Part shown: positions 38,970 to 47,784 of the stretch, in pieces
Layout: the number at the start of each line of letters is the position of its first letter
How positions within the stretch are numbered: the stretch's first letter is position 1
Assembly (NCBI GenBank): GCA_910588965.1
Contig: CAJUSO010000003.1
Span: 1 to 64,000, forward strand
Direction of reading: 5' to 3'
From: an uncultured Lachnospiraceae bacterium
GTDB lineage: Bacteria > Bacillota > Clostridia > Lachnospirales > Lachnospiraceae
DNA length: 64,000 nt
The notes under the pieces: generated by a model
What the model was told of the DNA's origin: nothing
The model's database searches: none
What the model saw: the letters and a program-made list of their open reading frames with translations, nothing else
Program-made: the position numbers and the translations under genes

Positions 38970-40076
38970 TTATTTATTCCCCCTCATATTATATACGAAT
39001 GCAAGCACTTCAGCCACTGCCTGGTACAGTTCTGGCGGGACTTCCTCCCCCACGTCTACGTTGGCATACAGCATCCGTGCCAAAGGCTTATTTTCTACAA
39101 TCTCTACTTGATGCTCCTTTGCCTTCTCCTTAATCTTCATGGCCAGGAAATCCTCCCCCTTCGCCACCACGACGGGCGCCGAATAATGGTCGGCATCATA
39201 CTTAATGGCCACGGCATAATGGGTCGGGTTGGTAATGACCACATCTGCCGTAGGGAGGCTCTGCATCATACGCCGCTGGGAAGCTTCCCGCATCTTGGAA
39301 CGCTGCCGCCCCTTAATCTCAGGGTTCCCTTCGGTATTTTTATACTCATCCTTCACTTCCTGCTTGGTCATCTTCATGTCTTCCTTGAACTTGTGCTTCT
39401 GGTAGAACCAGTCTGCAATCCCGATAAACAGGTAAATCAGGCTAATCCGAAGGCCCGTGTCGATGACAATAGTCCCTACCAGCAGGATGACCTGCAGCAG
39501 CGGGATTTCATATACCAGGAACAGCTCATTCTGATGGCCTTTAATGGAAGAATAAGCTACATATATAATTAACGCTATTTTCGCTATGGATTTTACCAGC
39601 TCAAACATGGAATCCTTGGAAAATATCCGCTTGAACCCATTCAGGGGGTTCAGCTTGCTGAATTTGGGCCGCATAGGCTTTGAGGTTACCTTCCAGCCTA
39701 CCTGGACGACATTTATCAGCACGGACATGGAAAACCCCACCAGGAAGAACGGAGCCAGTATCTTTAAGATCAGCAGCAGCGTATTATTGATTACCCTGGT
39801 AACCGTAAATACACCCAGGCCGCCGATGCTCTCGTCCACCACTTCTGGGATCTTGTTGAAAAACATGGCAAAGGAGTTAAACAGGCTTTCCCCAACATAG
39901 GATATGAATAATTTCAGGATTAAGAACAATGCAATCAATCCCAAAGCATGGTTCAGTTCCTGGCTTTTGGCCACCTGGCCTTCCTTCCGGGCTTCCTGCA
40001 GTTTCTTGGCAGTGGCAGGTTCCGTCTTTTCCCCGCCATTCCCATCCTTTGCGAACCACTGTAGCTGGTATTCCAT
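38970..40076 (-). CDS. flhB: Flagellar type III export switch protein FlhB
   Basis: FlhB controls the switch from hook to filament export. I chose ATG 40076 (MEYQLQWFAKDGNGGEKTEP), which matches family starts, although its Shine-Dalgarno is weak. An alternative ATG at 40130 would overlap fliR by about 30 nt. The 368-aa protein has four membrane helices, a cytoplasmic linker (EDMKMTKQEVKDEYKNTEGN) and the autocleavage motif NPTH in VVITNPTHYAVAIKY. The C-terminal domain is complete. Confidence 0.95.
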   Translation of the reverse strand: MEYQLQWFAKDGNGGEKTEPATAKKLQEARKEGQVAKSQELNHALGLIALFLILKLFISYVGESLFNSFAMFFNKIPEVVDESIGGLGVFTVTRVINNTLLLILKILAPFFLVGFSMSVLINVVQVGWKVTSKPMRPKFSKLNPLNGFKRIFSKDSMFELVKSIAKIALIIYVAYSSIKGHQNELFLVYEIPLLQVILLVGTIVIDTGLRISLIYLFIGIADWFYQKHKFKEDMKMTKQEVKDEYKNTEGNPEIKGRQRSKMREASQRRMMQSLPTADVVITNPTHYAVAIKYDADHYSAPVVVAKGEDFLAMKIKEKAKEHQVEIVENKPLARMLYANVDVGEEVPPELYQAVAEVLAFVYNMRGNK

Positions 40077-40101
40077 AAAAAATTGCGGTTCTTCTCTCAA
40101 T

Positions 40102-40884
40102 TCAGAACATTCCTTCCACCACGGAAACAATCATACGCTTCATCTCCGTAAAAATCATATTTGCAATACTGGGGAGCAGGGTAACTGTCAAAAACATAAT
40201 CCCAAACCCCAGCAAAATCTTTAACTGGATCCCTACGGCAAACATATTCATCTGGGGCGCCACTTTCGCCATTATCCCTAAGATGCAGTTCAGAATCATG
40301 CTGCAAGCAAAAATTGGGAGCACAATCCGGAACCCCAGGACCATCAAATCTGATACAAACATAGCCATAGACCCCATCAGATGGTCCCAGTCAAATACGG
40401 CGCCATTCACCGGGATAAGCTGGTATGTGTCAATCAAAGCCCTTAAGATATAGTGGTGCATATCCGTCCCGATCAACAGCAGCATGATAAAATAATTGTA
40501 CATGGTGCCCGTTAAGCCCGACTGGGTCTGGGTCGTAGGGTCATACATATTCGCCATAGCCAGCCCAATCTCCATGTCAATTACTTTCCCTGAAAATACA
40601 ATAATGGAATTACAAATATTTGCCGCAAAACCAATGAGCAATCCTGTAATTCCTTCCTTCAGAATGATGATAGCAAATTCGATTACTCCAGAATATTCCA
40701 GCACTTCCCTGGGCAGCACAGCCTGGTACAAAATAATCGCAACACATACCGAAAACCCGGCTTTTGTGCGCCTCGGCGTATTGCTCATACCATAAAACGG
40801 AGCAATAAACACAAATGCGGCAACTCTTACCAATATCATCAGAAAATATTCAAATGTAAATAATGAAAACCCATAGTTTACCAT
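40102..40884 (-). CDS. fliR: Flagellar export gate protein FliR
   Basis: The 260-aa membrane protein has about six hydrophobic segments. The family pattern is visible: FEYFLMILVRVAAFVFIAPF, the conserved PRRTKAGFSV, and the C-terminal KILLGFGIMFLTVTLLPSI. FliR forms the export-gate complex with FliP and FliQ. It lies 12 nt after fliQ. Confidence 0.95.
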   Translation of the reverse strand: MVNYGFSLFTFEYFLMILVRVAAFVFIAPFYGMSNTPRRTKAGFSVCVAIILYQAVLPREVLEYSGVIEFAIIILKEGITGLLIGFAANICNSIIVFSGKVIDMEIGLAMANMYDPTTQTQSGLTGTMYNYFIMLLLIGTDMHHYILRALIDTYQLIPVNGAVFDWDHLMGSMAMFVSDLMVLGFRIVLPIFACSMILNCILGIMAKVAPQMNMFAVGIQLKILLGFGIMFLTVTLLPSIANMIFTEMKRMIVSVVEGMF

Positions 40885-40896
40885 ACTGTTCTTAAC

Positions 40897-41169
40897 CTAA
40901 CGCAGGTATAGGCCGAAATTACTCCATAATTCCGTCATAAAACTTACAATATTCTCCAATACCCAGCCCCCTACCAGCATCATGCCCAAAAATACAGCTA
41001 TGATTTTAGGCACAAAGGTCAGCGTCTGTTCCTGGATGGATGTTACCGTCTGGAAAATACTGATAATCAAGCCTATAACCAGGGAAATCAGCAGCAGCGG
41101 CGCCGATACCTTAATCACCAAGTACAGCGCTTCCCGCGCGATATCCATAACCTGCCCTTCTGTAATCAT
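40897..41169 (-). CDS. fliQ: Flagellar export gate protein FliQ
   Basis: The 90-aa protein has two long hydrophobic helices (VSAPLLLISLVIGLIISIFQ and the IIAVFLGMMLVGGWVL stretch) joined by the conserved SIQEQTLTFVPK loop. Length and motif are typical. It lies between fliP and fliR; the 95-bp gap to fliP contains a GGCAGCC/GGCTGCC stem. Confidence 0.95.
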   Translation of the reverse strand: MITEGQVMDIAREALYLVIKVSAPLLLISLVIGLIISIFQTVTSIQEQTLTFVPKIIAVFLGMMLVGGWVLENIVSFMTELWSNFGLYLR

Positions 41170-41264
41170 ATCTTCACCTCACCATCTGACACCTTGGCAG
41201 CCCGCCGTTCCTGCCTGAGGCTGCCACATGGAGCCTGCGCCCAACCGGGCACTCCATCTTTCAC

Positions 41265-42167
41265 TCAATAAAAAGTCTTTACTAAATTGCCTATAATCAA
41301 ATCCCATCCGTCAGCCAAGACAAACAGCAGGATCTTAAACGGCATAGAAATCGTCGTTGGCGGCAGCATCATCATACCCATGGACATCAGCACGGAAGCC
41401 ACAACCATGTCAATTACGATAAACGGGATATAAATTAAAAAACCAATGATAAATGCCGTCCGCAATTCACTTAATATAAAACTTGGGATAACCACATGCA
41501 TTGGGATATCAGACAGTGTTTCTGGCTTGCTCAAGTCCATGCCTTCCATGTCAATTTCCGCAATGTCGCAAAAAAGCTTCAAGTCCTTACGCTGCATCTC
41601 CTTATACATGAACTCCCGGATAGGGTCTTCTGCCCGTTCCAACGCCTCCTCTTGGGTAATCTCGTTGGCGTCCAGGGGCTTTAGGACATTTTCATTCAGT
41701 TCCGAAAATACCGGATTCATAATAAACAATGTCAAAAACAGGGACAGCCCCACCATGACCTGATTGGGGGGAACCGTCTGGGTCCCAACTGCAGTCCTGA
41801 TGAAATGCAGCACAATCACAATCCTGGTAAAAGATGTGAGCATAATCAGAATGGACGGCGCCAGCGCAATGATGGTAAGCACCAGCAAAATCTTGATATT
41901 TCCCGACAGGCCGCCCTCATCGTTATTGTATTCAATGTGCAGCCCATTCGTATCGGTAGTCCTGGTGCTGGTCCGGTCCTGATCCGTATCCATCGAGCCT
42001 AACTGCCCAATCTCCTGCGTCCTCTCATCCGTCAGCTGGCTATTGGCATCTCTTGCAGTACCTGTCGCATATACATTCTGCCCAAAACACAGGCATAGCA
42101 TAAGAACCAATGCAGCCATGCCAAAGGCAAGGGAAACCCTGCAATATTTTTTTTTCAGCTTATTCAT
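41265..42167 (-). CDS. fliP: Flagellar export gate protein FliP
   Basis: The 300-aa protein starts with a cleavable-looking signal (KKKYCRVSLAFGMAALVLML...NVYA). A non-conserved periplasmic stretch of about 55 residues follows. Four membrane helices come next, with the family motifs PSILIMLTSFTRIVIVLHFI, TVPPNQVMVGLSLFLTLF and MMMLPPTTISMPFKILLFVL. FliP pentamers form the core of the export channel. Confidence 0.96.
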   Translation of the reverse strand: MNKLKKKYCRVSLAFGMAALVLMLCLCFGQNVYATGTARDANSQLTDERTQEIGQLGSMDTDQDRTSTRTTDTNGLHIEYNNDEGGLSGNIKILLVLTIIALAPSILIMLTSFTRIVIVLHFIRTAVGTQTVPPNQVMVGLSLFLTLFIMNPVFSELNENVLKPLDANEITQEEALERAEDPIREFMYKEMQRKDLKLFCDIAEIDMEGMDLSKPETLSDIPMHVVIPSFILSELRTAFIIGFLIYIPFIVIDMVVASVLMSMGMMMLPPTTISMPFKILLFVLADGWDLIIGNLVKTFY

Positions 42168-42177
42168 AGTGCCTTGC

Positions 42178-42561
42178 CTACTTCCTGGGAAGTTTTTTCT
42201 TCAGGTTTTCCAATATTTCCTGAAAATTTCCATTTATGCTGGCCTGATTCCCAACTTCCTCCTGGGATGGCAGATAAGCCAGCTCCTCTTCCGCCAATTC
42301 TGTCAGGACATTTATGGTGTCCTTGCAGACGGAAATCACCAGATACTTCTTTCCGGCCTTGATAATCTGGATAAACTTATTATTGCTTACCCGGAATGTC
42401 TCAATGACCTGGATATTCCTGTTCGCCGCAATCCCCTGCTGGTAATGCGCAATCCACTTGGTCGTGGCATATGTAATTGCAAGTACAAACAGGAATACCA
42501 ATAATACGCCAATCAGCCGGAAAAAACTTGCCAATCCTGATGAAACACTTAAAAATACCAT
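42178..42561 (-). CDS. fliO: Flagellar biosynthesis protein FliO
   Basis: ATG 42561 lies 2 nt after the cheY stop and is probably translated by coupling, as the local ribosome binding site is poor. The 127-aa protein has one N-terminal membrane helix (FFRLIGVLLVFLFVLAITYA) and a cytoplasmic part with NRNIQVIETFRVSNNKFIQI and GKKYLVISVCKD, the pattern of FliO/FliZ. FliO assists assembly of the FliP ring. Confidence 0.88.
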   Translation of the reverse strand: MVFLSVSSGLASFFRLIGVLLVFLFVLAITYATTKWIAHYQQGIAANRNIQVIETFRVSNNKFIQIIKAGKKYLVISVCKDTINVLTELAEEELAYLPSQEEVGNQASINGNFQEILENLKKKLPRK

Positions 42562-42562
42562 A

Positions 42563-42925
42563 CTACCCAACTACTTTTTTTACAGCTTCCAGCACACGCT
42601 CTGCCTGGAAAGGCTTCACGATAAAGTCTTTTGCACCGGACTGGATTGCCTCAATAACCATAGCTTGCTGCCCCATAGCAGAACACATGATAACGCTTGC
42701 AGAAGGATCGGCGCCTTTAATTGCCTTTAATGCCTGGATGCCGTCCATCTCTGGCATGGTAATGTCCATCAGCACCAAATCAGGCTTTGTCTCATTGTAC
42801 TTCTCCACTGCCTTCTTGCCATTTTCAGCCTCGCCTGCGACTTCATAGCCATTCTTGGTAAGAATGTCTTTAATCATCATCCTCATAAACGCTGCGTCAT
42901 CGCAAATTAAAACCTTTTTCGCCAT
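42563..42925 (-). CDS. cheY: Chemotaxis response regulator CheY
   Basis: The 120-aa single receiver domain has the acid pocket DD (VLICDDAAFMR), the phospho-acceptor Asp in LVLMDITMPEMDG, the conserved Ser in VIMCSAMGQ, and Lys in DFIVKPF. There is no output domain. It sits between fliY and fliO, the usual Firmicute position. CheY-P binds FliM/FliY to change rotation direction. Confidence 0.97.
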   Translation of the reverse strand: MAKKVLICDDAAFMRMMIKDILTKNGYEVAGEAENGKKAVEKYNETKPDLVLMDITMPEMDGIQALKAIKGADPSASVIMCSAMGQQAMVIEAIQSGAKDFIVKPFQAERVLEAVKKVVG

Positions 42926-42956
42926 ATCTTTTTCTCCTTGATATCACTCTTCATTA

Positions 42957-44138
42957 TTATTGGTTATTTATAATCTCGGTAATACGCACGCCAAAACATT
43001 CTTCAATGACTACCACTTCTCCTTTGGCCACGTATTTACCATTTACTAACACGTCAATCGGCTCCCCTGCAATCTTATTCAGTTCTATAATTGTCCCTGG
43101 GGCAAACTCCAAAATATCATGGATAAGCTTGCTGGTCCTGCCCAGCTCCACCGTGACATCCAGCGGGACATCCATAATCAGCCCAATATTCTCCTGCTGT
43201 GCGATTGGGTCATAATCTCCAGTAAAGGCCTGGAACTGCGCCGGCTGTACATTGACCGGCTGCTGTGCATACATTTGCGGCATATTGTTATTCATAGGCA
43301 TTCCCATCATTGGCTGCATCTGAGGCATCTGCTGCGGCATCATACCCGGCTGCATCATCCCTGGCTGCATCATCCCTGGCTGCGGTGTTCCCTGGGGCAT
43401 TGCCCCCTGCGGCTGCGGCTGCGGCTGCGGTGGTTCCGGCTGCGGCTCAGGAGCAGCCACAGGGGCGCTTTCCGCCTTCTGCGACAGCCCAGTACACATC
43501 TCCTTAGCAAATGAAAACGGATACAGCTGCATAATCTCGCTATTGACCAAATCCCCAATTTCCATCTTAAAGGAAATCTTCACAAACTCACTGGCCAAAA
43601 ACTCATCAATGTCCCTGCCATCCAGCGTATCCTTCAAATCAATCAAATCTGCGGAAGGCGGGCTAATGTCAATCATCTTATCCAGCATGGAAGACAGCGA
43701 CGTAGCTGCGCTCCCCATCATCTGGTTCATCGCCTCGCTGATAGCGCTTAAATGCAGCTCGCCCAATTCCACATCTGTATTGGTCCCATCCCCGCCCATC
43801 ATCAAATCCGTAATAATCTTTACGTCATTTTCCCGCAAGACTAAGAGGTTGCTCCCATCCAAGCCTACGGTATAAGCAATCCTGATGAAGACACAGGGCC
43901 TTTCATAAGCATCCACAATGTCTTCCCAATTGGCAATGCTTACCACCGGCGTAGATATATCCACCTTTCTGTTTACCAAGGAAAACAGGGTGGTGGCTGC
44001 CGTCCCCATACTGATATTGGAGACTTCCCCAATTATATCAATCTCGTCCGGTGTCAGCCTATCATCATTGTCCATGCCACCGTCAGCTTCGCCGCTTAAC
44101 AGGGCGCTGATTTCTTCCTGTGACAAAACTCCATCCAT
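42957..44138 (-). CDS. fliY: Flagellar switch protein FliY (CheC-like domain fused to FliN)
   Basis: The 393-aa protein begins with a CheY-binding peptide (VLSQEEISALLSG). A CheC-like phosphatase domain with two E-x-x-N sites (IDIIGEVSNISMGTAATTLF; LSAISEAMNQMMGSAATSLS) comes next. A low-complexity Pro/Gln/Met linker of about 100 residues (PQPEPPQPQPQPQG, repeated MMQPG) leads to the SpoA/FliN domain (IMDVPLDVTVELGRTSKLI, GTIIELNKIAGEPIDVLVNG). It both builds the C ring and removes phosphate from CheY. Its start lies 4 nt after the fliM stop. Confidence 0.95.
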   Translation of the reverse strand: MDGVLSQEEISALLSGEADGGMDNDDRLTPDEIDIIGEVSNISMGTAATTLFSLVNRKVDISTPVVSIANWEDIVDAYERPCVFIRIAYTVGLDGSNLLVLRENDVKIITDLMMGGDGTNTDVELGELHLSAISEAMNQMMGSAATSLSSMLDKMIDISPPSADLIDLKDTLDGRDIDEFLASEFVKISFKMEIGDLVNSEIMQLYPFSFAKEMCTGLSQKAESAPVAAPEPQPEPPQPQPQPQGAMPQGTPQPGMMQPGMMQPGMMPQQMPQMQPMMGMPMNNNMPQMYAQQPVNVQPAQFQAFTGDYDPIAQQENIGLIMDVPLDVTVELGRTSKLIHDILEFAPGTIIELNKIAGEPIDVLVNGKYVAKGEVVVIEECFGVRITEIINNQ

Positions 44139-44142
44139 AGTT

Positions 44143-45123
44143 TCACTGCTCCTCTCTGATCACTGATGTAACTCTTACTGCGTAATGATCCCCGGACGCG
44201 CCGGGCAAAGCAGTAAATTTCTTGATGTTTCCAACATATACATTCAGCTCATCTTCTATTTTTCTATCCACACGGATAATATCTCCAACCTGAAGGTTAA
44301 TAAAATCGCTTACCGTAATGGCGCTCTTGCCCAGGACCGCCTTAATCGGCATCGGAGCCTTATTCAGCAAAGCCTCCATAAGCTCCGCATATTCTGCGGC
44401 ATCCTGTTCCTGCATGGTAGAGAACCAATACTTGGTATTCAGCTTATCCATAACGTCTTCCAGCGTTATATAGGGCAGGCAGACATTCATCCTGCCTTCC
44501 ACATCCCCAATCTTAATGTTGATTGTGACAACCGCAATCATCTCGCTTGGGGATATAAACTGTGCAAATTGGGAGTTTGTCTCTATCCTCTCCAACCTTG
44601 GGTGTATTTCCAAAACGTTCTTCCAGGGCTCACGCAGAAGGTTGATGCATACATTCATAATCCGCTCAATGATTAATAGCTCAATCTCTGAAAATTCCCT
44701 GGTCCGCTCCAGCGGGACGCCCATACCGCCCAGCATACGGTCTACAATTGCATACCCGATATTTGACGCCAGTTCTATGACGATATTACCTGGCAAAGGC
44801 GCAAAATTTACAATTCCAAGAAGCACCGGATTGGACATTGCATTAGAAAACTCTGAATAAATAACCGCCTCTGAACTCATCACCTCCACCTGGATATTCT
44901 TCCTCAGATATCCGGGAAGATTGGTAGACAGCAGCCGCCCATAATGCTCAAAGATAATCTCCAGTGTCCTGAGATGTTCCTTGGAAAACTTCGCAGGCCT
45001 TGCAAAATCATAACTTTTCACTGGCTTTTCTTTGTTGTCTTTAATTTCGTCTGCATCGAGTTCCCCGTTGCTTAAAGCGTTTAGCAGGCTGTCTATCTCA
45101 CTTTGCGACAAGACCTCGCCCAT
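44143..45123 (-). CDS. fliM: Flagellar motor switch protein FliM
   Basis: The 326-aa protein has the N-terminal CheY-P-binding motif (EVLSQSEIDSLLNAL). A middle CheC-like domain without phosphatase residues contains the Gly-Gly turn region RMLGGMG and LERTREFSEIELLI. The C-terminal SpoA domain (PIKAVLGKSAITVSDFINLQ, VGDIIRVDRKIEDELNVYV) completes it. It is part of the C ring between FliG and FliY and follows fliL by 36 nt. Confidence 0.96.
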   Translation of the reverse strand: MGEVLSQSEIDSLLNALSNGELDADEIKDNKEKPVKSYDFARPAKFSKEHLRTLEIIFEHYGRLLSTNLPGYLRKNIQVEVMSSEAVIYSEFSNAMSNPVLLGIVNFAPLPGNIVIELASNIGYAIVDRMLGGMGVPLERTREFSEIELLIIERIMNVCINLLREPWKNVLEIHPRLERIETNSQFAQFISPSEMIAVVTINIKIGDVEGRMNVCLPYITLEDVMDKLNTKYWFSTMQEQDAAEYAELMEALLNKAPMPIKAVLGKSAITVSDFINLQVGDIIRVDRKIEDELNVYVGNIKKFTALPGASGDHYAVRVTSVIREEQ

Positions 45124-45159
45124 TCTCTCTCACCACCTGACATATGTACTATTCTATTA

Positions 45160-45690
45160 TTATTTGGACTGTTCGTAATTATAAATTGGGAAGGTCACGC
45201 TTACAATGAAATCAGAGTCAAACATCTTCCGAAGGCTTTTTACGATTTCGTCCTTCAGTTCTTCCTTGCTATCCCGTAAATCGTCAATCGTATGCCTGGA
45301 GACAATCCTGTTAATCTCATCCTTAATCAGGGATTCTTTCTCTGCAATCCCTGCTGCCCCAAAGGTCTCATACCCTTCACTTTCCTTATCTAGGGCAAAC
45401 GACATGGAAATTACTGCAAACCCCTTCCTCCCATCGGAAGTCTCCTGCAGATTGATCGTAAGGCTCTGCCCCTCTGCAAGGTCCACCATCTCAAGCTGCT
45501 CCATAGGGACATTAATCGTAGCGTTGTCTTTGCCGCCCTCTAATTCCAAGTCAATTGCGGAACACACTTTTGTAATCAGTTCATTGGCCTTTTGGGACTG
45601 GGGTACCACGGAAATCATCAGGATTGCCGTCAACACCAGATTTGCAAGCACCAGCACCAGAATTAAAACACTCATTAGATTTTTCTTCAT
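45160..45690 (-). CDS. fliL: Flagellar basal body protein FliL
   Basis: The 176-aa protein has one N-terminal membrane helix (MSVLILVLVLANLVLTAILM) and an extracytoplasmic domain ending in the conserved SLRKMFDSDFIVSVTFPIYN. FliL surrounds the stator and raises torque. It sits between motB and fliM. Confidence 0.9.
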   Translation of the reverse strand: MKKNLMSVLILVLVLANLVLTAILMISVVPQSQKANELITKVCSAIDLELEGGKDNATINVPMEQLEMVDLAEGQSLTINLQETSDGRKGFAVISMSFALDKESEGYETFGAAGIAEKESLIKDEINRIVSRHTIDDLRDSKEELKDEIVKSLRKMFDSDFIVSVTFPIYNYEQSK

Positions 45691-45709
45691 TACAATTACA
45701 CTTTCCTTT

Positions 45710-46552
45710 CTAATTCGAATTATACGAATTGTAAATTTTTATCTCTACCCTTCGGTTCCTAGCCCGGCCCTCCGGCGTTGCATTGTCTGCAATGGGATTG
45801 TATTCCCCGCACCCAGTTGCGTGTATCTTGCCTGCCTCCAGGGATGAATTCCCCAGTATATAATCCTTCACTGCAATGGCCCGATAGGCAGACAGCACAT
45901 CATTGCTCTCAAACCTTGCATTGTGGATTGGGACATTATCCGTATGCCCCTCTATATCAATCAGATTGCTGTCATAACTTTCCAGGAGCAATGCCAGCTT
46001 ATTTACCAAAGGAAGCGCATCCTCACGGATCTGTGATTCCCCGGAATCAAAGAGCAGCGCCCCGTTCAGGGTGAGCAGCACATATTGGGCATTGACATCC
46101 AAATCCACATAGTCGGCAATCATCTTCTCTGCCAGCGTCTTTTCAATGTCCTCCGCCATCTCCTCTGATTCCTCCAAAGCGGCCTCCAGGTACTCTTCCT
46201 TCAGCTCTTCCTCTGAATCTTTTTCGTCTTTTACTTCTTCCTGTTCCTTCTCCTGCCCTGCATTCTCCAAGCTGGGAGAATTGGCCTCTGGCTTATAATA
46301 CTCATCCAGCAGCATCAGATGGCTGATCCCTGCGGATACCATTTGCCCATCCCCTACAGATGCCCCGCCTGCCGGCAGGATACTGAAGCTGTGTTCCAAT
46401 GACTGGACCAGGGCTTCAAATTTATCTGCATCCACCGAAGACATGGAAAACAGCAACACAAAGAAACAAAGCAAAAGGTTCATCAAGTCTGCAAAGGTGT
46501 CAATCCAAGATCCACCTGCGGCTCCACTGTCCTCTTTTTTCCTCTTTGCCAC
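45710..46552 (-). CDS. motB: Stator protein MotB
   Basis: Translation starts at GTG 46552, overlapping the motA stop by one base (TAGTG). The 280-aa protein has a basic N-terminus and the plug/membrane helix with the proton-binding Asp (WIDTFADLMNLLLCFFVLLF). An acidic linker of about 60 residues follows, then an OmpA-like peptidoglycan-binding domain (IDIEGHTDNVPIHNARFESN, GCGEYNPIADNATPEGRARN). MotA4-MotB2 forms the ion channel of the motor. Confidence 0.96.
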   Translation of the reverse strand: MAKRKKEDSGAAGGSWIDTFADLMNLLLCFFVLLFSMSSVDADKFEALVQSLEHSFSILPAGGASVGDGQMVSAGISHLMLLDEYYKPEANSPSLENAGQEKEQEEVKDEKDSEEELKEEYLEAALEESEEMAEDIEKTLAEKMIADYVDLDVNAQYVLLTLNGALLFDSGESQIREDALPLVNKLALLLESYDSNLIDIEGHTDNVPIHNARFESNDVLSAYRAIAVKDYILGNSSLEAGKIHATGCGEYNPIADNATPEGRARNRRVEIKIYNSYNSN

Positions 46553-47346
46553 TATTCTTCACCTCCGGCCGAATCCATTACGCTCTCGCGCATCTTCGGA
46601 GACAGGAAGGATTTCAATTTTTCCTCAATGACACGGGGATTCTCCCCAGCCTGTATGGATAAAAGCCCTTCTACTGTAATTTCCTTAATCCTCATTTCTT
46701 CGTCATTATTAACCTGCAGCTTTGCTGCTGTCGGCGTACAGAGCCAGTTGGCAATCAAGGAACCATACAGTGTGGTAATCAAAGCAACCGCCATACTCGG
46801 CCCGATTGTGGTCGGGTCATCTAACTTCGCCAACATGTTAATCAACCCAATCAGGGTACCAATCATACCCCAGGCAGGGCCTAAGCTGCCCCATCTCTGC
46901 CAGAACCCGATATTTACCTTGTGGCGCTCTTCCACGCTAATCAGGTCCGCCTCCATAATGCCTCTGACTAACTCAGGGTCTGTACCATCAACTACCAACA
47001 TAACACCTTTTTTCAGGAATTCATCTTCAATTCCATTGGCTGCTTCTTCCAGTGCCAGAAGCCCTTCCTTCCTTGCTATATTCGATAAATCAATAATATG
47101 CCTGATGACTTCCCCCACATCTGCCTTCGGGGATTTGAACGTCAGCAGAATGGACTTTAAGCCGTTGATAAAGTCCGGAAGCTTATGGGCGCCGAGCGTA
47201 CTTGCCAACGAGCCTCCAATTGTAATAATGATGGAAGGCCCATCTACGAAATCATTTAAATTCCCGCCTCCATTTATAACACCAAAAACAAATAATACAA
47301 TACCTAGTATAACTCCCGCTAAAGATGCTATATCCAATTTTGCCAC
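46552..47346 (-). CDS. motA: Stator protein MotA
   Basis: The 264-aa protein has four membrane helices and a large cytoplasmic loop. Motifs include SIIITIGGSLASTLGAHKLP, the charged loop (IARKEGLLALEEAANGIEDE) and the proline-containing GPSMAVALITTLYGSLIANW. It lies 42 nt after flbD and overlaps motB, giving a coupled stator pair. The ion is probably H+, but this cannot be read with certainty. Confidence 0.96.
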   Translation of the reverse strand: MAKLDIASLAGVILGIVLFVFGVINGGGNLNDFVDGPSIIITIGGSLASTLGAHKLPDFINGLKSILLTFKSPKADVGEVIRHIIDLSNIARKEGLLALEEAANGIEDEFLKKGVMLVVDGTDPELVRGIMEADLISVEERHKVNIGFWQRWGSLGPAWGMIGTLIGLINMLAKLDDPTTIGPSMAVALITTLYGSLIANWLCTPTAAKLQVNNDEEMRIKEITVEGLLSIQAGENPRVIEEKLKSFLSPKMRESVMDSAGGEE

Positions 47347-47388
47347 CTACCCTTTTCATCCATGAAATATGTTCCTATCCGTAGATCC

Positions 47389-47598
47389 TCACTCTTTATT
47401 CAACCAGGGAAGACCGGTTGCTGAAATCTCTTTCTTGTATAATACTACTAGATTTTTGACCTCTTGTCTACTTTCTTTTACAATTATTTTTTTCCCTGTC
47501 ACAAGAGATATGACAGTATCCGGCGTCTCAGCCACGCTTTCGATTAAATCTGAATTTACCAGGACTGTCGAGCCATTCAGCTTTGTCACCTCAATCAT
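47389..47598 (-). CDS. flbD: FlbD family flagellar protein (SwrD)
   Basis: The 69-aa protein matches the Firmicute FlbD family: MIEVTKLNGSTVLVNSDLIE, then ETPDTVISLVTGKKIIVKES and the helix EVKNLVVLYKKEI. In B. subtilis the equivalent (SwrD) raises motor power. It sits directly before motA and fliL, which fits. Confidence 0.92.
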   Translation of the reverse strand: MIEVTKLNGSTVLVNSDLIESVAETPDTVISLVTGKKIIVKESRQEVKNLVVLYKKEISATGLPWLNKE

Positions 47599-47626
47599 GG
47601 AGCCTCACCTCTTGCAATTTTTTCTA

Positions 47627-47695
47627 TTATAACATATCTTGGGGGACTAGTACAGCATTTATTAATTCCAAAAAATGCTGTACCATGGGCCCCCA
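47627..47695 (-). promoter_or_regulatory. Large hairpin with a possible internal promoter between flgE and flbD
   Basis: TACAGCATTT (47651-47660) pairs with AAATGCTGTA (47673-47682), and the outer TGGGGG/CCCCCA segments also pair, forming a stem-loop of about 55 nt. Just beyond it on the minus strand, TATAAT (47632-47627) with a poor TGTACT box 17 nt away may be a promoter for flbD-motAB. No T tract follows, so termination is unlikely. Confidence 0.4.
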
Positions 47696-47784
47696 GGAAA
47701 TGTTTTATCATTAATGCGGATGCCTTCACCGCCCCATGCCTTACAGCTATATGCAGGGTATGGGGATTATCCTAATTTATGGGA

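Noticed and set aside
37900..39111. 403-codon open frame on the plus strand opposite flhA
   Set aside because: It lies wholly antisense to a clear flhA/flhB coding sequence, has no ribosome binding site and is rich in Ser/Thr/Ile as expected of a mirror frame.
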